From Terriglobia bacterium (GTDB taxonomy: Bacteria; Acidobacteriota; Terriglobia; Acidiferrales; UBA7541), in the NCBI GenBank assembly GCA_020072805.1, contig JAIQGC010000050.1:1-40394 (forward strand): a stretch of 40,394 nt of DNA, read 5' to 3'. Position 1 is the first letter of the stretch; the number at the start of each line of letters is the position of its first letter. The notes under the pieces are model-generated. The model made no database searches. It was not told the DNA's origin and was given only the letters and a program-made list of their open reading frames with translations. The translations under genes and the position numbers were made by a program. Of this stretch, positions 7,489 through 16,156 are shown one piece after another.

Positions 7489-8648
7489 TGTTCTGGCGCC
7501 TCATTCACAGGCTCCTGCAGGCCAACCGCGGCCGCCTGGTCACCGTCCTGCTCGCCCTGGGCGCCGGCGCCGCCATCACCGCCGCGCTGCTCAATCTTCG
7601 CGTGGACGCGGACGCCCGCCTCACGCGCGAATTCCGCTCCTTCGGCGCGAATGTGGTCATCGCTCCTCCGCCCGCCGGGCTCGGCTCTGCGCAATCCCCG
7701 CAAACCGCCACCCTCGATGAATCCGTTCTCCAGCGCGTCCCGGCGCAGTTTGCCGGCGCTCCCGTGGCCGCCGTCCCTTTTCTCTATCTCGTCGCGGAGG
7801 TTTCCAATCCCGCTGCCGCTCTGCACACCGTGGTCCCCGCCGTCGTCGCCGGCACTCATCTTCCCGGACTTGCGCAAGTGGGCCCCGGCTGGCGTTTCGA
7901 TCCGCCGTCTTCTTCTTCGTCGCAATCGGTCCGCTGTTTGGTGGGCGCCCGCGTCGCTTCTCAATTCGCCGTGCGCCCCGGTGCGACGCTCCTCCTGCAA
8001 TTCGCCGGAAGGGAAGAGCGCTGCGTCATGGACGGCATCCTCTCCGCCGGCGGCGCGGAGGACAATCAGATCTTCGTGGACCTCGCCGCGGCGCAGCGCC
8101 TTGCCGCGCAGCCCGGCCGCGTCAGCCTGGTGCAGTTGAGCGTCACCGGCAATCCCCGCGCCATCGAATCGTTTCTCGCCGCGCTCTCCGTTGCTCTCCC
8201 GCAGGCTGCCGTGCGCGGCGTCCGCCAGTTCTCCGACGCCGAAGCCCGGCTCTACGAACGCATCCGCGGCCTGCTCTCCGCCACCGTGGCCATTATCCTT
8301 GTCCTAACCGCTCTTTGCGTCATGGCCGCCATGACCAACGCCGCCATGGAGCGCCAGCACGACGTCGGCCTGATGAAAGCGCTGGGCGGGCCGCTCTCGC
8401 GCATCCTGCACCTCTTCCTCGCCGAAGCCGCCCTTCTCGGTCTCGCCGGCGGCATCCTCGGCGCCGCCGTGGGCATGCTGCTTTCCATAGGGCTCGGCTC
8501 GGCCGTCTTCGGCGTGGCGGCGCAGCCGCGCTGGATTGTGTATCCTGTTACTGTTTTCCTGACGGTCGCCGTCGCCGTGGCCGGCGCTTTTCCGCTGCGG
8601 CGTCTCGCGTCGGTCCGTCCCGCCGTTATTTTTCGGGGAGAGGCATGA
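7485..8648 (+). CDS. FtsX/MacB-type ABC transporter permease (second of two)
   Basis: 387 residues, similar in layout to the preceding gene: an N-terminal membrane helix (residues 15-35), an extracytoplasmic domain, then three C-terminal helices, with the family ending RLASVRPAVIFRGEA. The conserved GLMKALGG coupling segment follows the first of these three helices, where these permeases touch their ATPase. The start overlaps the previous stop and its own stop overlaps the ATPase start (ATGA at both ends), so the three are translationally coupled. ATG codons at 7485 and 7488 are both possible starts. Two different permeases suggest a heterodimeric membrane unit. Confidence 0.88.
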   Translation: MMFWRLIHRLLQANRGRLVTVLLALGAGAAITAALLNLRVDADARLTREFRSFGANVVIAPPPAGLGSAQSPQTATLDESVLQRVPAQFAGAPVAAVPFLYLVAEVSNPAAALHTVVPAVVAGTHLPGLAQVGPGWRFDPPSSSSSQSVRCLVGARVASQFAVRPGATLLLQFAGREERCVMDGILSAGGAEDNQIFVDLAAAQRLAAQPGRVSLVQLSVTGNPRAIESFLAALSVALPQAAVRGVRQFSDAEARLYERIRGLLSATVAIILVLTALCVMAAMTNAAMERQHDVGLMKALGGPLSRILHLFLAEAALLGLAGGILGAAVGMLLSIGLGSAVFGVAAQPRWIVYPVTVFLTVAVAVAGAFPLRRLASVRPAVIFRGEA

Positions 8649-9730
8649 GCGTCCAGGTGCAGATCGAATCGCTCGTCAAGCAATACGGCGCGCTGCGCGC
8701 CCTCGACGGCCTCTCCTTCAGCGTCGACGCCGGCGAATGGATTGCCCTGATGGGCCCTTCCGGCTCCGGCAAGACCACCCTCGTCAATATCCTCGGCGGC
8801 CTGGACACGCCCACCTCCGGCCGCGTCCTCGTCGACCACCTGGAAGTCTCCCGGCTCTCCGAATCCGAACTCGTCCGCTACCGCGCCGAAAAAGTCGGCT
8901 TCGTCTTCCAGCAGTTCCACCTCGTTCCCTACCTCACCGCCGTAGAAAACGTCATGCTCGCCCAGTATTTTCACAGCGTCACCGACGAGCCGCAGGCTGG
9001 CGAAGCCCTCCGCCGCGTCGGCCTGGGCGACCGCCTCGCCCATCTCCCCGCGCAGCTTTCCGGCGGCGAACAGCAGCGCGTGGCCATCGCCCGCGCCCTC
9101 ATCAACCAGCCGCGCATCATCCTGGCCGACGAGCCCACCGGCAATCTCGATGAAGCCAACGAAAAAATCGTCATGGAGATTTTCCGCGAGCTGCACAGCG
9201 CCGGCCACACCATTCTCATGGTCACGCACGATTCCCTGATCGCCCGCGAAGCCGACCGCCGCGTCGAGCTGGCTCACGGCCGGCTCCAGCAGATCTCCGC
9301 CGTCTCCGCCGAAGATCAGATGCGCTTCGACCATCTCCTCGAGCAGATCTGGATCTGCGGCGAAGAGGGCACCACTGCCAGCGTCGAGCGCATCCGCACT
9401 CCCGGCTCGGTGGATCCCGTCAAGACCCTGGCCCGCCTCGTGGATTTAAAACTCGTCGAACTCCACGGCCGCGACGTTCAGCTCACCGACCTGGGCAGCC
9501 ACCGCGCCCGCGACGTCATCCGCCGCCACCGCCTCGCCGAGCGCCTCTTCCGGGACACCTTCGCCATCAGCGATTCCGAAGCGCACACCCAGGCCTGCGA
9601 ATTCGAACACATCATCAGCCCCGAACTTGACGAGCGCATCTGCTCCTTCCTCGGCCACCCTACCTCCTGCCCCCATGGCAATCCCATTCCTCCGGGCGCT
9701 TGTTGCTCCGGAAAATCCGGCCCCAAATAG
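8645..9730 (+). CDS. ABC transporter ATPase fused to a C-terminal DtxR/IdeR-like iron-sensing module
   Basis: 361 residues. Residues 1-220 are a complete MacB/LolD-type ATPase: Walker A GPSGSGKTT (37-45), Q-loop near 89, signature LSGGEQQ (138-144), Walker B and DEPTGNLD (158-169), H-loop H195. Residues 226-350 align along their length with DtxR/IdeR iron-dependent repressors: a winged-helix-like part (FDHLLEQIW to VQLTDLG), then the metal-binding/dimerisation domain. H295, E299, H314, C318, E321 and H322 fall at the DtxR positions H79, E83, H98, C102, E105 and H106, followed by the typical GNPIP. The recognition-helix region is about three residues shorter than in DtxR, so DNA binding is doubtful. 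The tail adds a CC pair. The simplest reading is an iron importer ATPase with its own metal sensor. Confidence 0.9.
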   Translation: MSVQVQIESLVKQYGALRALDGLSFSVDAGEWIALMGPSGSGKTTLVNILGGLDTPTSGRVLVDHLEVSRLSESELVRYRAEKVGFVFQQFHLVPYLTAVENVMLAQYFHSVTDEPQAGEALRRVGLGDRLAHLPAQLSGGEQQRVAIARALINQPRIILADEPTGNLDEANEKIVMEIFRELHSAGHTILMVTHDSLIAREADRRVELAHGRLQQISAVSAEDQMRFDHLLEQIWICGEEGTTASVERIRTPGSVDPVKTLARLVDLKLVELHGRDVQLTDLGSHRARDVIRRHRLAERLFRDTFAISDSEAHTQACEFEHIISPELDERICSFLGHPTSCPHGNPIPPGACCSGKSGPK

Positions 9731-9744
9731 GAAATCCGCTCCCC

Positions 9745-10122
9745 ATGCCCATTCCCCTCGATATCCGAAAAAAGCCCGCTGACGTCAAAATTCACGTATC
9801 CTCCGGCGCCGGCGTGGACATCACCTGGGCCGATGCCCACTCCAGCCACTTCGATTTCGCCTACCTGCGCGATGAATGCCCTTGCGCCGCCTGCAACGAC
9901 GAGCGCCAGAAAAAAATCGCTTTCGCCGCTCCTTCCTCCTCGCCTCTGCTGCCCATTTTCAAGCCCAAGCCCCGCGCCACCTCCGTCGTTCCCGTGGGCA
10001 ATTACGCCATCCAGATTTTTTTCTCCGACGGCCACTCCTCCGGCATCTTCAGCTACGACCATCTCCGCACCATCTGCCCCTGTCCCGATTGCGCCCGCTC
10101 CTTCCGCTCCCCGGCTCCCTGA
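9745..10122 (+). CDS. DUF971 domain protein
   Basis: 125 residues. It shows the DUF971 (gamma-butyrobetaine hydroxylase-like N-terminal) pattern: a tryptophan-led strand (ITWADAHSSHF), LRDECPCAAC, FSDGHSSGIFSYDHLRTICPCPDC. DUF971 proteins are found alone or beside Fe-S assembly ATPases (Mrp/ApbC) and are suspected to have a role in Fe-S or metal metabolism. The two CxxC-like clusters (CPCAAC and CPCPDC) could hold a metal. It starts 14 bp after the ATPase-DtxR stop and is almost certainly in the same operon, which supports an iron-related job. Confidence 0.85.
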   Translation: MPIPLDIRKKPADVKIHVSSGAGVDITWADAHSSHFDFAYLRDECPCAACNDERQKKIAFAAPSSSPLLPIFKPKPRATSVVPVGNYAIQIFFSDGHSSGIFSYDHLRTICPCPDCARSFRSPAP

Positions 10123-10214
10123 CGCCGGGCGCTCTCTCGATTGCCTCCCGCCTTGCTTTGTGGAATCCTCTGCATGGCTTTCCATGGATTTCCCAATTTC
10201 CGACGAGGTGGCTC

Positions 10215-11063
10215 ATGCCCTGCGATCCCGAAGTCCTCAAGAATGTTCCCTTGTTTGCCTTGCTGGATAATGAGGAGATCGCTGTCCTCGCCGCCCAGGT
10301 CGAACTCCGCCAATTCGCCGCCCGCCAGCGCATCTACAAAATGGGCGAACCTGGCGGCCGCGCCTATGTGGTTGTCTCCGGCCGCGTTCGCGTCACCACC
10401 CTCGACGAGGACCAGCAGGAGGTTATCGTGGACGAAACCATTCCGGGCGAATTCTTCGGCTTCGCCTCCATGCTCGAGAGCTCCTCCCACCAGACTTCCG
10501 CCGTCGCTCTGGAAGACACCCTGTGCATCGAAGTGGATCGCGACGACATCACTACCCTTCTCGCGCGCAAGCCCCACGCTGGGATGGACCTCCTCACCAC
10601 ACTGGGCCGCCAGATTCATGCCGCACAGCATCTGGTCCGCCTGCGCGCCTCCCGCAATCCCAATCTGCTCATCGAAACTCGCGCCACCCTCGGCGAGCGT
10701 GTCGCCGACGCCGTCGCCCGTCTCGGCGGCTCCTGGTCCTTCATCATCGCTTTTGGAATTCTTCTGGTCGCCTATATCGCCACCAACGTCCGCATGCATT
10801 CCGCTGCTTGGGACCCCTACCCCTTCATCCTTCTCAATCTCTTCCTCTCCATGTTGGCCGCCGTTCAGGCGCCCGTCATCATGATGAGCCAGAACCGCCA
10901 GGACGAAAAAGACCGTCTCCGCGGCGAACTTGATTTCGACGTCAACCGCCGCGCCGAATCCGAAATCCAAGGCCTCTCCCGCAAACTCCACTTCCTCGCC
11001 GAGCAGGTCTCCGACCTCCAAGACCTCATCCGCGACTCCCTCTCCTCCGGCCGCCCCAGCTGA
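10215..11063 (+). CDS. Cyclic nucleotide-binding domain protein with DUF1003 membrane domain
   Basis: 282 residues. Residues 1-130 form a CRP-like cNMP-binding beta-roll (PLFALLDNEE, GEPGGRAYVVVSGRVRV, PGEFFG). DUF1003 follows, with two membrane helices at about 175-195 and 205-225 (GSWSFIIAFGI and PYPFILLNLFLSMLAA) and the conserved MMSQNRQ. A coiled-coil-like tail ends the protein. There is no helix-turn-helix, so it is a membrane-linked sensor and not a CRP-type regulator. The ligand is unknown; the domain may bind a nucleotide or serve as a docking module. It lies 92 bp after DUF971 and probably closes the operon. The ATG at 10215 puts the beta-roll at the very N-terminus. Confidence 0.85.
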   Translation: MPCDPEVLKNVPLFALLDNEEIAVLAAQVELRQFAARQRIYKMGEPGGRAYVVVSGRVRVTTLDEDQQEVIVDETIPGEFFGFASMLESSSHQTSAVALEDTLCIEVDRDDITTLLARKPHAGMDLLTTLGRQIHAAQHLVRLRASRNPNLLIETRATLGERVADAVARLGGSWSFIIAFGILLVAYIATNVRMHSAAWDPYPFILLNLFLSMLAAVQAPVIMMSQNRQDEKDRLRGELDFDVNRRAESEIQGLSRKLHFLAEQVSDLQDLIRDSLSSGRPS

Positions 11064-11137
11064 AGCTCCTCGCGCAAGCGCCGGCGCGGGCACAAGCCGC
11101 TTCTTTGTTTTTCCGAGGGCCGCGCCGCTTTTTCTTT

Positions 11138-11173
11138 GTGACTGCAGTCACGTCTCCTTGTGACGCAAGTCAC
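11138..11173. promoter_or_regulatory. Tandem CRP/FNR-type palindromes upstream of the multihaem cytochrome
   Basis: GTGACTGCAGTCAC (11138-11151) is a perfect 14-bp palindrome. GTGACGCAAGTCAC (11160-11173) has the same GTGA-N6-TCAC arms. The centres are 22 bp apart, two turns of B-DNA, so two dimers would bind the same face. The arms match the CRP/FNR superfamily pattern. The pair lies 65 bp upstream of the cytochrome start. Confidence 0.65.
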
Positions 11174-11237
11174 CTTGCCCCGGCCTGCCTTGGCGTTACT
11201 TTCATTGCACTCCATTTCTGTTTTTAGGGGACTGCGC

Positions 11238-13316
11238 ATGCAATCAAAAGAGTTTCTGGCTGGTCGTGTCCAGGCAGGCTGGTCGGCCCTGTTGTCCAGA
11301 GTTGCCGCCGCCATCCTTCTCTTCGAGCTTCTCTCCGGCCTGGCCGTCACCTTCGGCCCTTTTCATCCCGCCGTGGAATGGAGCCTGCTCGCCCACACCC
11401 TCCTCGGCGTTCTCACTCTCGCGCCGCTGGTCTGGTATCTCGCCCGCCACTGGAAGGTCTATTCCGACCAGGCTCTTTCGGACGTCCTCCTGCTCGGCTA
11501 CGTCGGCCTGGCCGCACTGGCCATCTGTCTGCTCTCCGGCCTCCTGCTCACCGCGCAGGCCCTGCTCGGCATCCGCACCTCCCCCGCATGGCGCTACGTC
11601 CACCTGATTTCCACTCTCCTCACGCTGGCCGCCACTGTTCCGCATATCGCCATCGCCTGGTGGCGCCGGCGCAGGACCGAAGCCGTCCGCGGCGCACCGC
11701 GATGGCTCAGCACCGCGGCTGCCGGTACCCTGGCCGGGCTCCTCCTTATTGCCGCTCTCACCCTGGCCTACTCCGGAACCAAATATCGCAACGAATTTCC
11801 CGCTGGCTACACGTTCCCCCTGGGAAAAGATCGTCCCTTCGCCCCCAGCCTCGCGCAGACCTCCACCAACGGCGCTTTCGATCCCCGCTCGCTGGCCGGC
11901 TCGGAAACCTGCGGCGCCAGCGGCTGTCACAATGAGATTTACGCCGAATGGAAAACCAGCGCGCATCGTTACTCCGCCATGGACCCCATCTTCCAGGGCA
12001 TTCAAACCGTCATGGCCAAACAGAACGGTCCGGAATCCACACGCTACTGCGGCGGCTGTCACGACCCCATCTCTCTGTTCTCCGGCACCAAGAACATCCT
12101 GGTCGAAAATCTCACCGGGCAGCTTGGCTACAACGAAGGCGTCTCCTGCGTCGCCTGCCATTCCATTCAGAAAACGGATATCCGCGGCAACGCCAATTAC
12201 ACCATCAACCAGCCCTCCGAATATCTCTGGCAGTGGAGTCCCGCGCGCTCTCTCGCTTCCGTCGCGCGCAATTTTCTCATTCGCTCCTGGCCCGGCCCGC
12301 ACAACCGCCTCAGCAAGCGCATGTTCAAGAAGCCCGAATACTGCGCCGCCTGCCATAAACAGTTCATCGACCAGGAAGTCAATCGCGTCGGCTGGGTCCA
12401 GCTCCAGAATCAGTATGACAACTGGGCGGCCAGCCACTGGAACAAGAAGGGCGACGCCCGCGCCACCGTCGAATGCCGCGAATGCCACATGCCTCTGGTT
12501 GATTCCCACGACCCCGCCGCCGGCGACACCGCCGACTACAATCGCACCGCCGATGACCACAAACATCGCAGCCACCGCTTCCTCGCCGCCAATAACTTTG
12601 TCCCTGCCCTCCTGCATCTCGAGGGCGCCGAAGAGCAGCAGCGCCTGACCGTTCGCTGGCTCCAGGGGCAAATTGAAATTCCGGAAATTCGCAATAAATG
12701 GGCCGAAGGCCCGGTCGTTAAAATTCGCATCGAGGCTCCGCCCTCGGCCGCTCCCGGACAAAAATTTCCCGTGCGCGTCGTCATCACCTCCAACAAAGTC
12801 GGCCACGACTATCCCACCGGCCCCCTGGACATGATTCAAAGCTGGGTGGAACTGACCGTCCACGACGCCAGCGGCCGCGTCCTGTTTTCTTCCGGCCAGC
12901 GCGACGCCCGCAATTTCCTCCCTCCCGGAACTTTTCTTTTCAAGGCCGAACCCGTCGACCAGTACGGCAATCTCATCGACCGCCACAATCTCTGGGAGAT
13001 GGTCGGCGTACGCTATCGCCGCTCTCTCTTCCCCGGATATTCCGACACGGTCGAATACAACGTGATGTGCCCTTCCGGCGGCCCCAGCATGCCACTTCCC
13101 GATGTTCCGTCCGGCAGTAGTTTCTCCGTTCCTACCGGTTCTTCCAGCGGCAATTTGCGCGTGGACGCCGTTCTGCAGTACCGCAAAATCGATCAATTCC
13201 TGCTCAACTACGTCCTCGGCGAAAAAGCCGGCCTCACCGCGCCCGTGGTGGATATTGCCAGCGCCTCGGCCACCGTCTGCGTGGCCCGCAACGGTCAGGC
13301 TGTCTCATGCCGTTGA
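11238..13316 (+). CDS. Membrane-anchored multihaem c-type cytochrome
   Basis: 692 residues. The N-terminal 180 residues hold four to five membrane helices resembling a small cytochrome-b-like anchor (histidines H53, H71, H122 and H136 in or near helices). The exported part carries c-haem motifs CGGCH (271-275), CVACH (304-308), CAACH (369-373) and CRECH (413-417), plus a CX4CH variant at 225-231, so four or five haems. The layout resembles cytochrome c554-type electron carriers. The last 200 residues are beta-rich and haem-free. The ATG at 11238 has AGGGGA about 6-7 nt upstream; an in-frame ATG is absent further up. It overlaps the following CRTAC1-like gene by 10 nt. A respiratory electron-transfer role is inferred; donor and acceptor are unknown. 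Confidence 0.85.
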   Translation: MQSKEFLAGRVQAGWSALLSRVAAAILLFELLSGLAVTFGPFHPAVEWSLLAHTLLGVLTLAPLVWYLARHWKVYSDQALSDVLLLGYVGLAALAICLLSGLLLTAQALLGIRTSPAWRYVHLISTLLTLAATVPHIAIAWWRRRRTEAVRGAPRWLSTAAAGTLAGLLLIAALTLAYSGTKYRNEFPAGYTFPLGKDRPFAPSLAQTSTNGAFDPRSLAGSETCGASGCHNEIYAEWKTSAHRYSAMDPIFQGIQTVMAKQNGPESTRYCGGCHDPISLFSGTKNILVENLTGQLGYNEGVSCVACHSIQKTDIRGNANYTINQPSEYLWQWSPARSLASVARNFLIRSWPGPHNRLSKRMFKKPEYCAACHKQFIDQEVNRVGWVQLQNQYDNWAASHWNKKGDARATVECRECHMPLVDSHDPAAGDTADYNRTADDHKHRSHRFLAANNFVPALLHLEGAEEQQRLTVRWLQGQIEIPEIRNKWAEGPVVKIRIEAPPSAAPGQKFPVRVVITSNKVGHDYPTGPLDMIQSWVELTVHDASGRVLFSSGQRDARNFLPPGTFLFKAEPVDQYGNLIDRHNLWEMVGVRYRRSLFPGYSDTVEYNVMCPSGGPSMPLPDVPSGSSFSVPTGSSSGNLRVDAVLQYRKIDQFLLNYVLGEKAGLTAPVVDIASASATVCVARNGQAVSCR

Positions 13317-15949
13317 ACGGCGGCTTCCGATTTTCCGCCGCGGGCTCACGCCGCCTTCGCCGTGTTGTCTGGACCGCCTCCATCCTTGCCGTCTTGATTC
13401 TCATCGGCGCCATCGTTTCCTGGCGCATTCGCCGCGAAAACGAACCCGTCGAATACGCTCCCGGCGAAGCTTCCAAAGACATCACCAGCACCATCAGCGA
13501 TCGTGGCGCGCTCGCATCCTCCTCCGCTCCACCGACCGTCCGCCATGCCGTCGCTTCCCGCGACGTTGATCCCTTGCTCGACCCCGGCCGCCCGCTCCCC
13601 TCCGGCGCTCCCGAGCCGCGCTTCACCGACGTCACTCGTTCCGCTGGTCTCTCCTCCTTCGTGCAGTTCAACGGCCCGCGCACTTCCCAGTTGCCCGAAG
13701 ACATGGGCTCCGGCCTGGCCTGGGGCGACTTCGATAACGATGGCTTCGACGACCTCTTCGTCGTCTCCGGCGGCGGCTCCCTCGACCTCCCCGACTCCCA
13801 GCTCGCGCCCTCCATCCTCTATCGCAATCTCGGCGACGGCCGTTTCGAAAAAGTTCAGGACTTTCCCGAACTGCGCATCCGCGGCATGGCCGCCGCCTGG
13901 GCCGATTACGACAACGATGGCTGGCTCGATCTCGTCGTCACCGGCTACAACACCATCCTTCTTTTTCACAACGATCACGGCCACCTCACCCAGGTAAAGG
14001 ATTTCCCCTCGCCCAAAGGTTTTTGGGCCGGCGCCTCCTGGGGCGATTACAACCGCGACGGCTATCTCGACCTTTACGTTTGCGGCTATGTGCAATACAA
14101 GCCCGGCGCCGGCAAAGCCTCCGCCAGCTCCAAACAATTCGATATCGAAGTCCCCTTTACCCTGAATCCCGCCTCCTATCCCCCGCAGCGCAATCTTCTT
14201 TTTCGCAACAATGCCGGCCATTCCTTCACCGAAGTCGCCCATCAACTCGGCGTGGACAATCCCGAAGGCCGCAGCCTCAGCGCTCTCTGGCAAGATTTTG
14301 ACGGCGATGGCTGGTCCGATCTCTATGTGGCCAACGACATCTCCGAAAACAAGCTCTATCTCAACCGCCACGGCAAATTCGCCGATTCCGGCAGAAGCGC
14401 CTGGGTCGAGGAGTATCGCGGCTCCATGGGTCTGGCCGCCGGTGATTTCGATCGCGACGGCGACGACGATCTTTTCATCTCCCACTGGATTGCCCAGGGC
14501 AACGCCCTCTACCAATCCCTCCTCTCCGAGCAGAAAAGCGCTTCCCTCGCTCCCCAGCTTCACTTCACCGATGTTGCTGCCAATCTCGGCATCGGCCAGC
14601 CCTCCATGCAGGCCATCGGCTGGGGCGCCAGCTTTGTTGATTTCGATTCCGACGGCTGGCCCGATTTAATCGTCGCCAACGGCAGCACCTTCGAGCAGAA
14701 GGGAACCGCGCCTCCGCGTCTCGCTCCCATGCCTTCCTTTCTCTTCTGGAATGCCCGCGGCGAATTTTTCCACGACCTGGCCCCCTGGAATCGTTCTTTC
14801 TCCCAGCCTCACGTTAGCCGCGGCCTGGCCGTCGCCGACTACAACAACGACGGCGCCATGGACGTGGCCATCGTGGACCAGGGCGAAGGCCTGCGCCTGC
14901 TGCGCAACGACATTCCCCAGGGCAACTGGGCCGAATTTCGCCTGCATAGCCGAGTTCCCGGCAACTCCGCGCCCGTCGGTTTCGGCGATGGCGCAACCGT
15001 CATCGCCTGGGTCGCCGGCGTTCCCCTCCGCCGCAGTGTCTCCAGTTCCTCTTACCTCTCCCAGGACTCCCGCCGCGTGCATATCGGCCTGGGCGCCGCC
15101 ACGAAGATCGATCGCCTCGAAGTTCGCTGGCCCAACGGCGCCGTGGAATTTTGGAAGGACATTGCCCCCAATCGCATCTGGGAAATTACCCAAGGCGATG
15201 CGCAAGCCAGGCCTTTCTCCCCGCATTTCCCGGGCGCCGCCCCGCTCGAAAAAGAAGCTCTCCTGCGCTTCTGGGAAAAACAGCATGCCGCCATGGACGC
15301 CATGAAGCGCGAGCACAACTGTGCAAAAGCGATTCCCCTCTTTCGCGAAGCCCTGGCCATCCATCCCGCCCACGAGGACTCGCACTATTACCTGGCCAAT
15401 TGTCTGGTCGCCTCCGCGGACGTCCCCGCCGCTATCGCCGAACTCGACTCTCTCGCCCGCCTCAATCCCCAGAGCCATCGCGCTTTTCAGCGCAAGGGCG
15501 AACTCCTCGCCGCTTCCGCCCGCTCGCGCGCACAACTCCAACTGGCCCGCCCCCCGCTATTGGCCGCTCTCGCTCTCAACCCCGAAGAAACCGGCACTCT
15601 GCTTCTGCTCGGCCAGGTGGCTCTCGGACTCGGCGATCTCGCCGAAGCCGAGCAGCGCTTCGCCCACGTCTGCCAGGCCAATCCGCATTCCGCCAGTTCC
15701 TGGTTCTTCCGCTCCTACATCGCCTGGAAGCGCCGCGATACCGCCCAGTCTTCCCTTATGCTCAAGACCGCCGGCGCGGCCCGCGCCCAGACCCCCGCGC
15801 CCGCCGGCGCCGCTCTCGAAGGCGATGTCCGCCGCCACATGTTCAGCGAATCCGGCTTCCTCAACGTCTTCGAACTCCAGTGGGACGGTTCTTCCGTTCC
15901 CTCCTCGGCCTTCCCTCCGCTCGACGCATACCTCCGCTCCCTCCGTTGA
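13307..15949 (+). CDS. CRTAC1-like VCBS/FG-GAP and ASPIC/UnbV protein with C-terminal TPRs
   Basis: 880 residues. One N-terminal membrane helix (about 18-41, RRVVWTASILAVLILIGAIV) anchors or exports the protein. Residues about 105-540 contain repeated FG-GAP/VCBS units with D-x-D-x-D-G calcium loops (DFDNDGFDD, DYDNDGWLD, DYNRDGYLD, DFDGDGWSD, DFDRDGDDD, DFDSDGWPD, DYNNDGAMD). An ASPIC/UnbV domain follows at about 545-625 (HIGLGAATKIDRLEVRWPNG), then TPRs to the end. Such proteins are abundant in Acidobacteria and Planctomycetes and their function is not settled. The ATG overlaps the cytochrome stop, so the two are translationally coupled and may act together outside the cytoplasmic membrane. 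Confidence 0.88.
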   Translation: MPLNGGFRFSAAGSRRLRRVVWTASILAVLILIGAIVSWRIRRENEPVEYAPGEASKDITSTISDRGALASSSAPPTVRHAVASRDVDPLLDPGRPLPSGAPEPRFTDVTRSAGLSSFVQFNGPRTSQLPEDMGSGLAWGDFDNDGFDDLFVVSGGGSLDLPDSQLAPSILYRNLGDGRFEKVQDFPELRIRGMAAAWADYDNDGWLDLVVTGYNTILLFHNDHGHLTQVKDFPSPKGFWAGASWGDYNRDGYLDLYVCGYVQYKPGAGKASASSKQFDIEVPFTLNPASYPPQRNLLFRNNAGHSFTEVAHQLGVDNPEGRSLSALWQDFDGDGWSDLYVANDISENKLYLNRHGKFADSGRSAWVEEYRGSMGLAAGDFDRDGDDDLFISHWIAQGNALYQSLLSEQKSASLAPQLHFTDVAANLGIGQPSMQAIGWGASFVDFDSDGWPDLIVANGSTFEQKGTAPPRLAPMPSFLFWNARGEFFHDLAPWNRSFSQPHVSRGLAVADYNNDGAMDVAIVDQGEGLRLLRNDIPQGNWAEFRLHSRVPGNSAPVGFGDGATVIAWVAGVPLRRSVSSSSYLSQDSRRVHIGLGAATKIDRLEVRWPNGAVEFWKDIAPNRIWEITQGDAQARPFSPHFPGAAPLEKEALLRFWEKQHAAMDAMKREHNCAKAIPLFREALAIHPAHEDSHYYLANCLVASADVPAAIAELDSLARLNPQSHRAFQRKGELLAASARSRAQLQLARPPLLAALALNPEETGTLLLLGQVALGLGDLAEAEQRFAHVCQANPHSASSWFFRSYIAWKRRDTAQSSLMLKTAGAARAQTPAPAGAALEGDVRRHMFSESGFLNVFELQWDGSSVPSSAFPPLDAYLRSLR

Positions 15950-16156
15950 TGTCCCTTCCTCGCGGGTTGCATCGAATTTCCAAGAAAGGCGCGCCTTTCG
16001 TTCCTCCGGCTCCTGACTCTTTGCGCCCGCTCTGCCGCCGTTTTTATTTCAATCCTTCGAATTGAAATATCTGCTTCTTTTCCTTTTCCCATCGCTGGAC
16101 AATGGCCCGTAAACATGGGAGTATTTTTAATCGCTGATACGTGAAGACCACATTCC

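Noticed and set aside
10215-11063. The cNMP-binding protein as the regulator of the palindromes at 11138-11173
   Set aside because: It has no DNA-binding domain; it ends in a membrane domain and a coiled coil.
11244-13196. A 650-aa open frame on the reverse strand opposite the multihaem cytochrome
   Set aside because: It is the antisense of a gene with clear CxxCH motifs and membrane helices; its Gly/Ala-rich product has no domain pattern. Long shadow frames are expected at this GC content.
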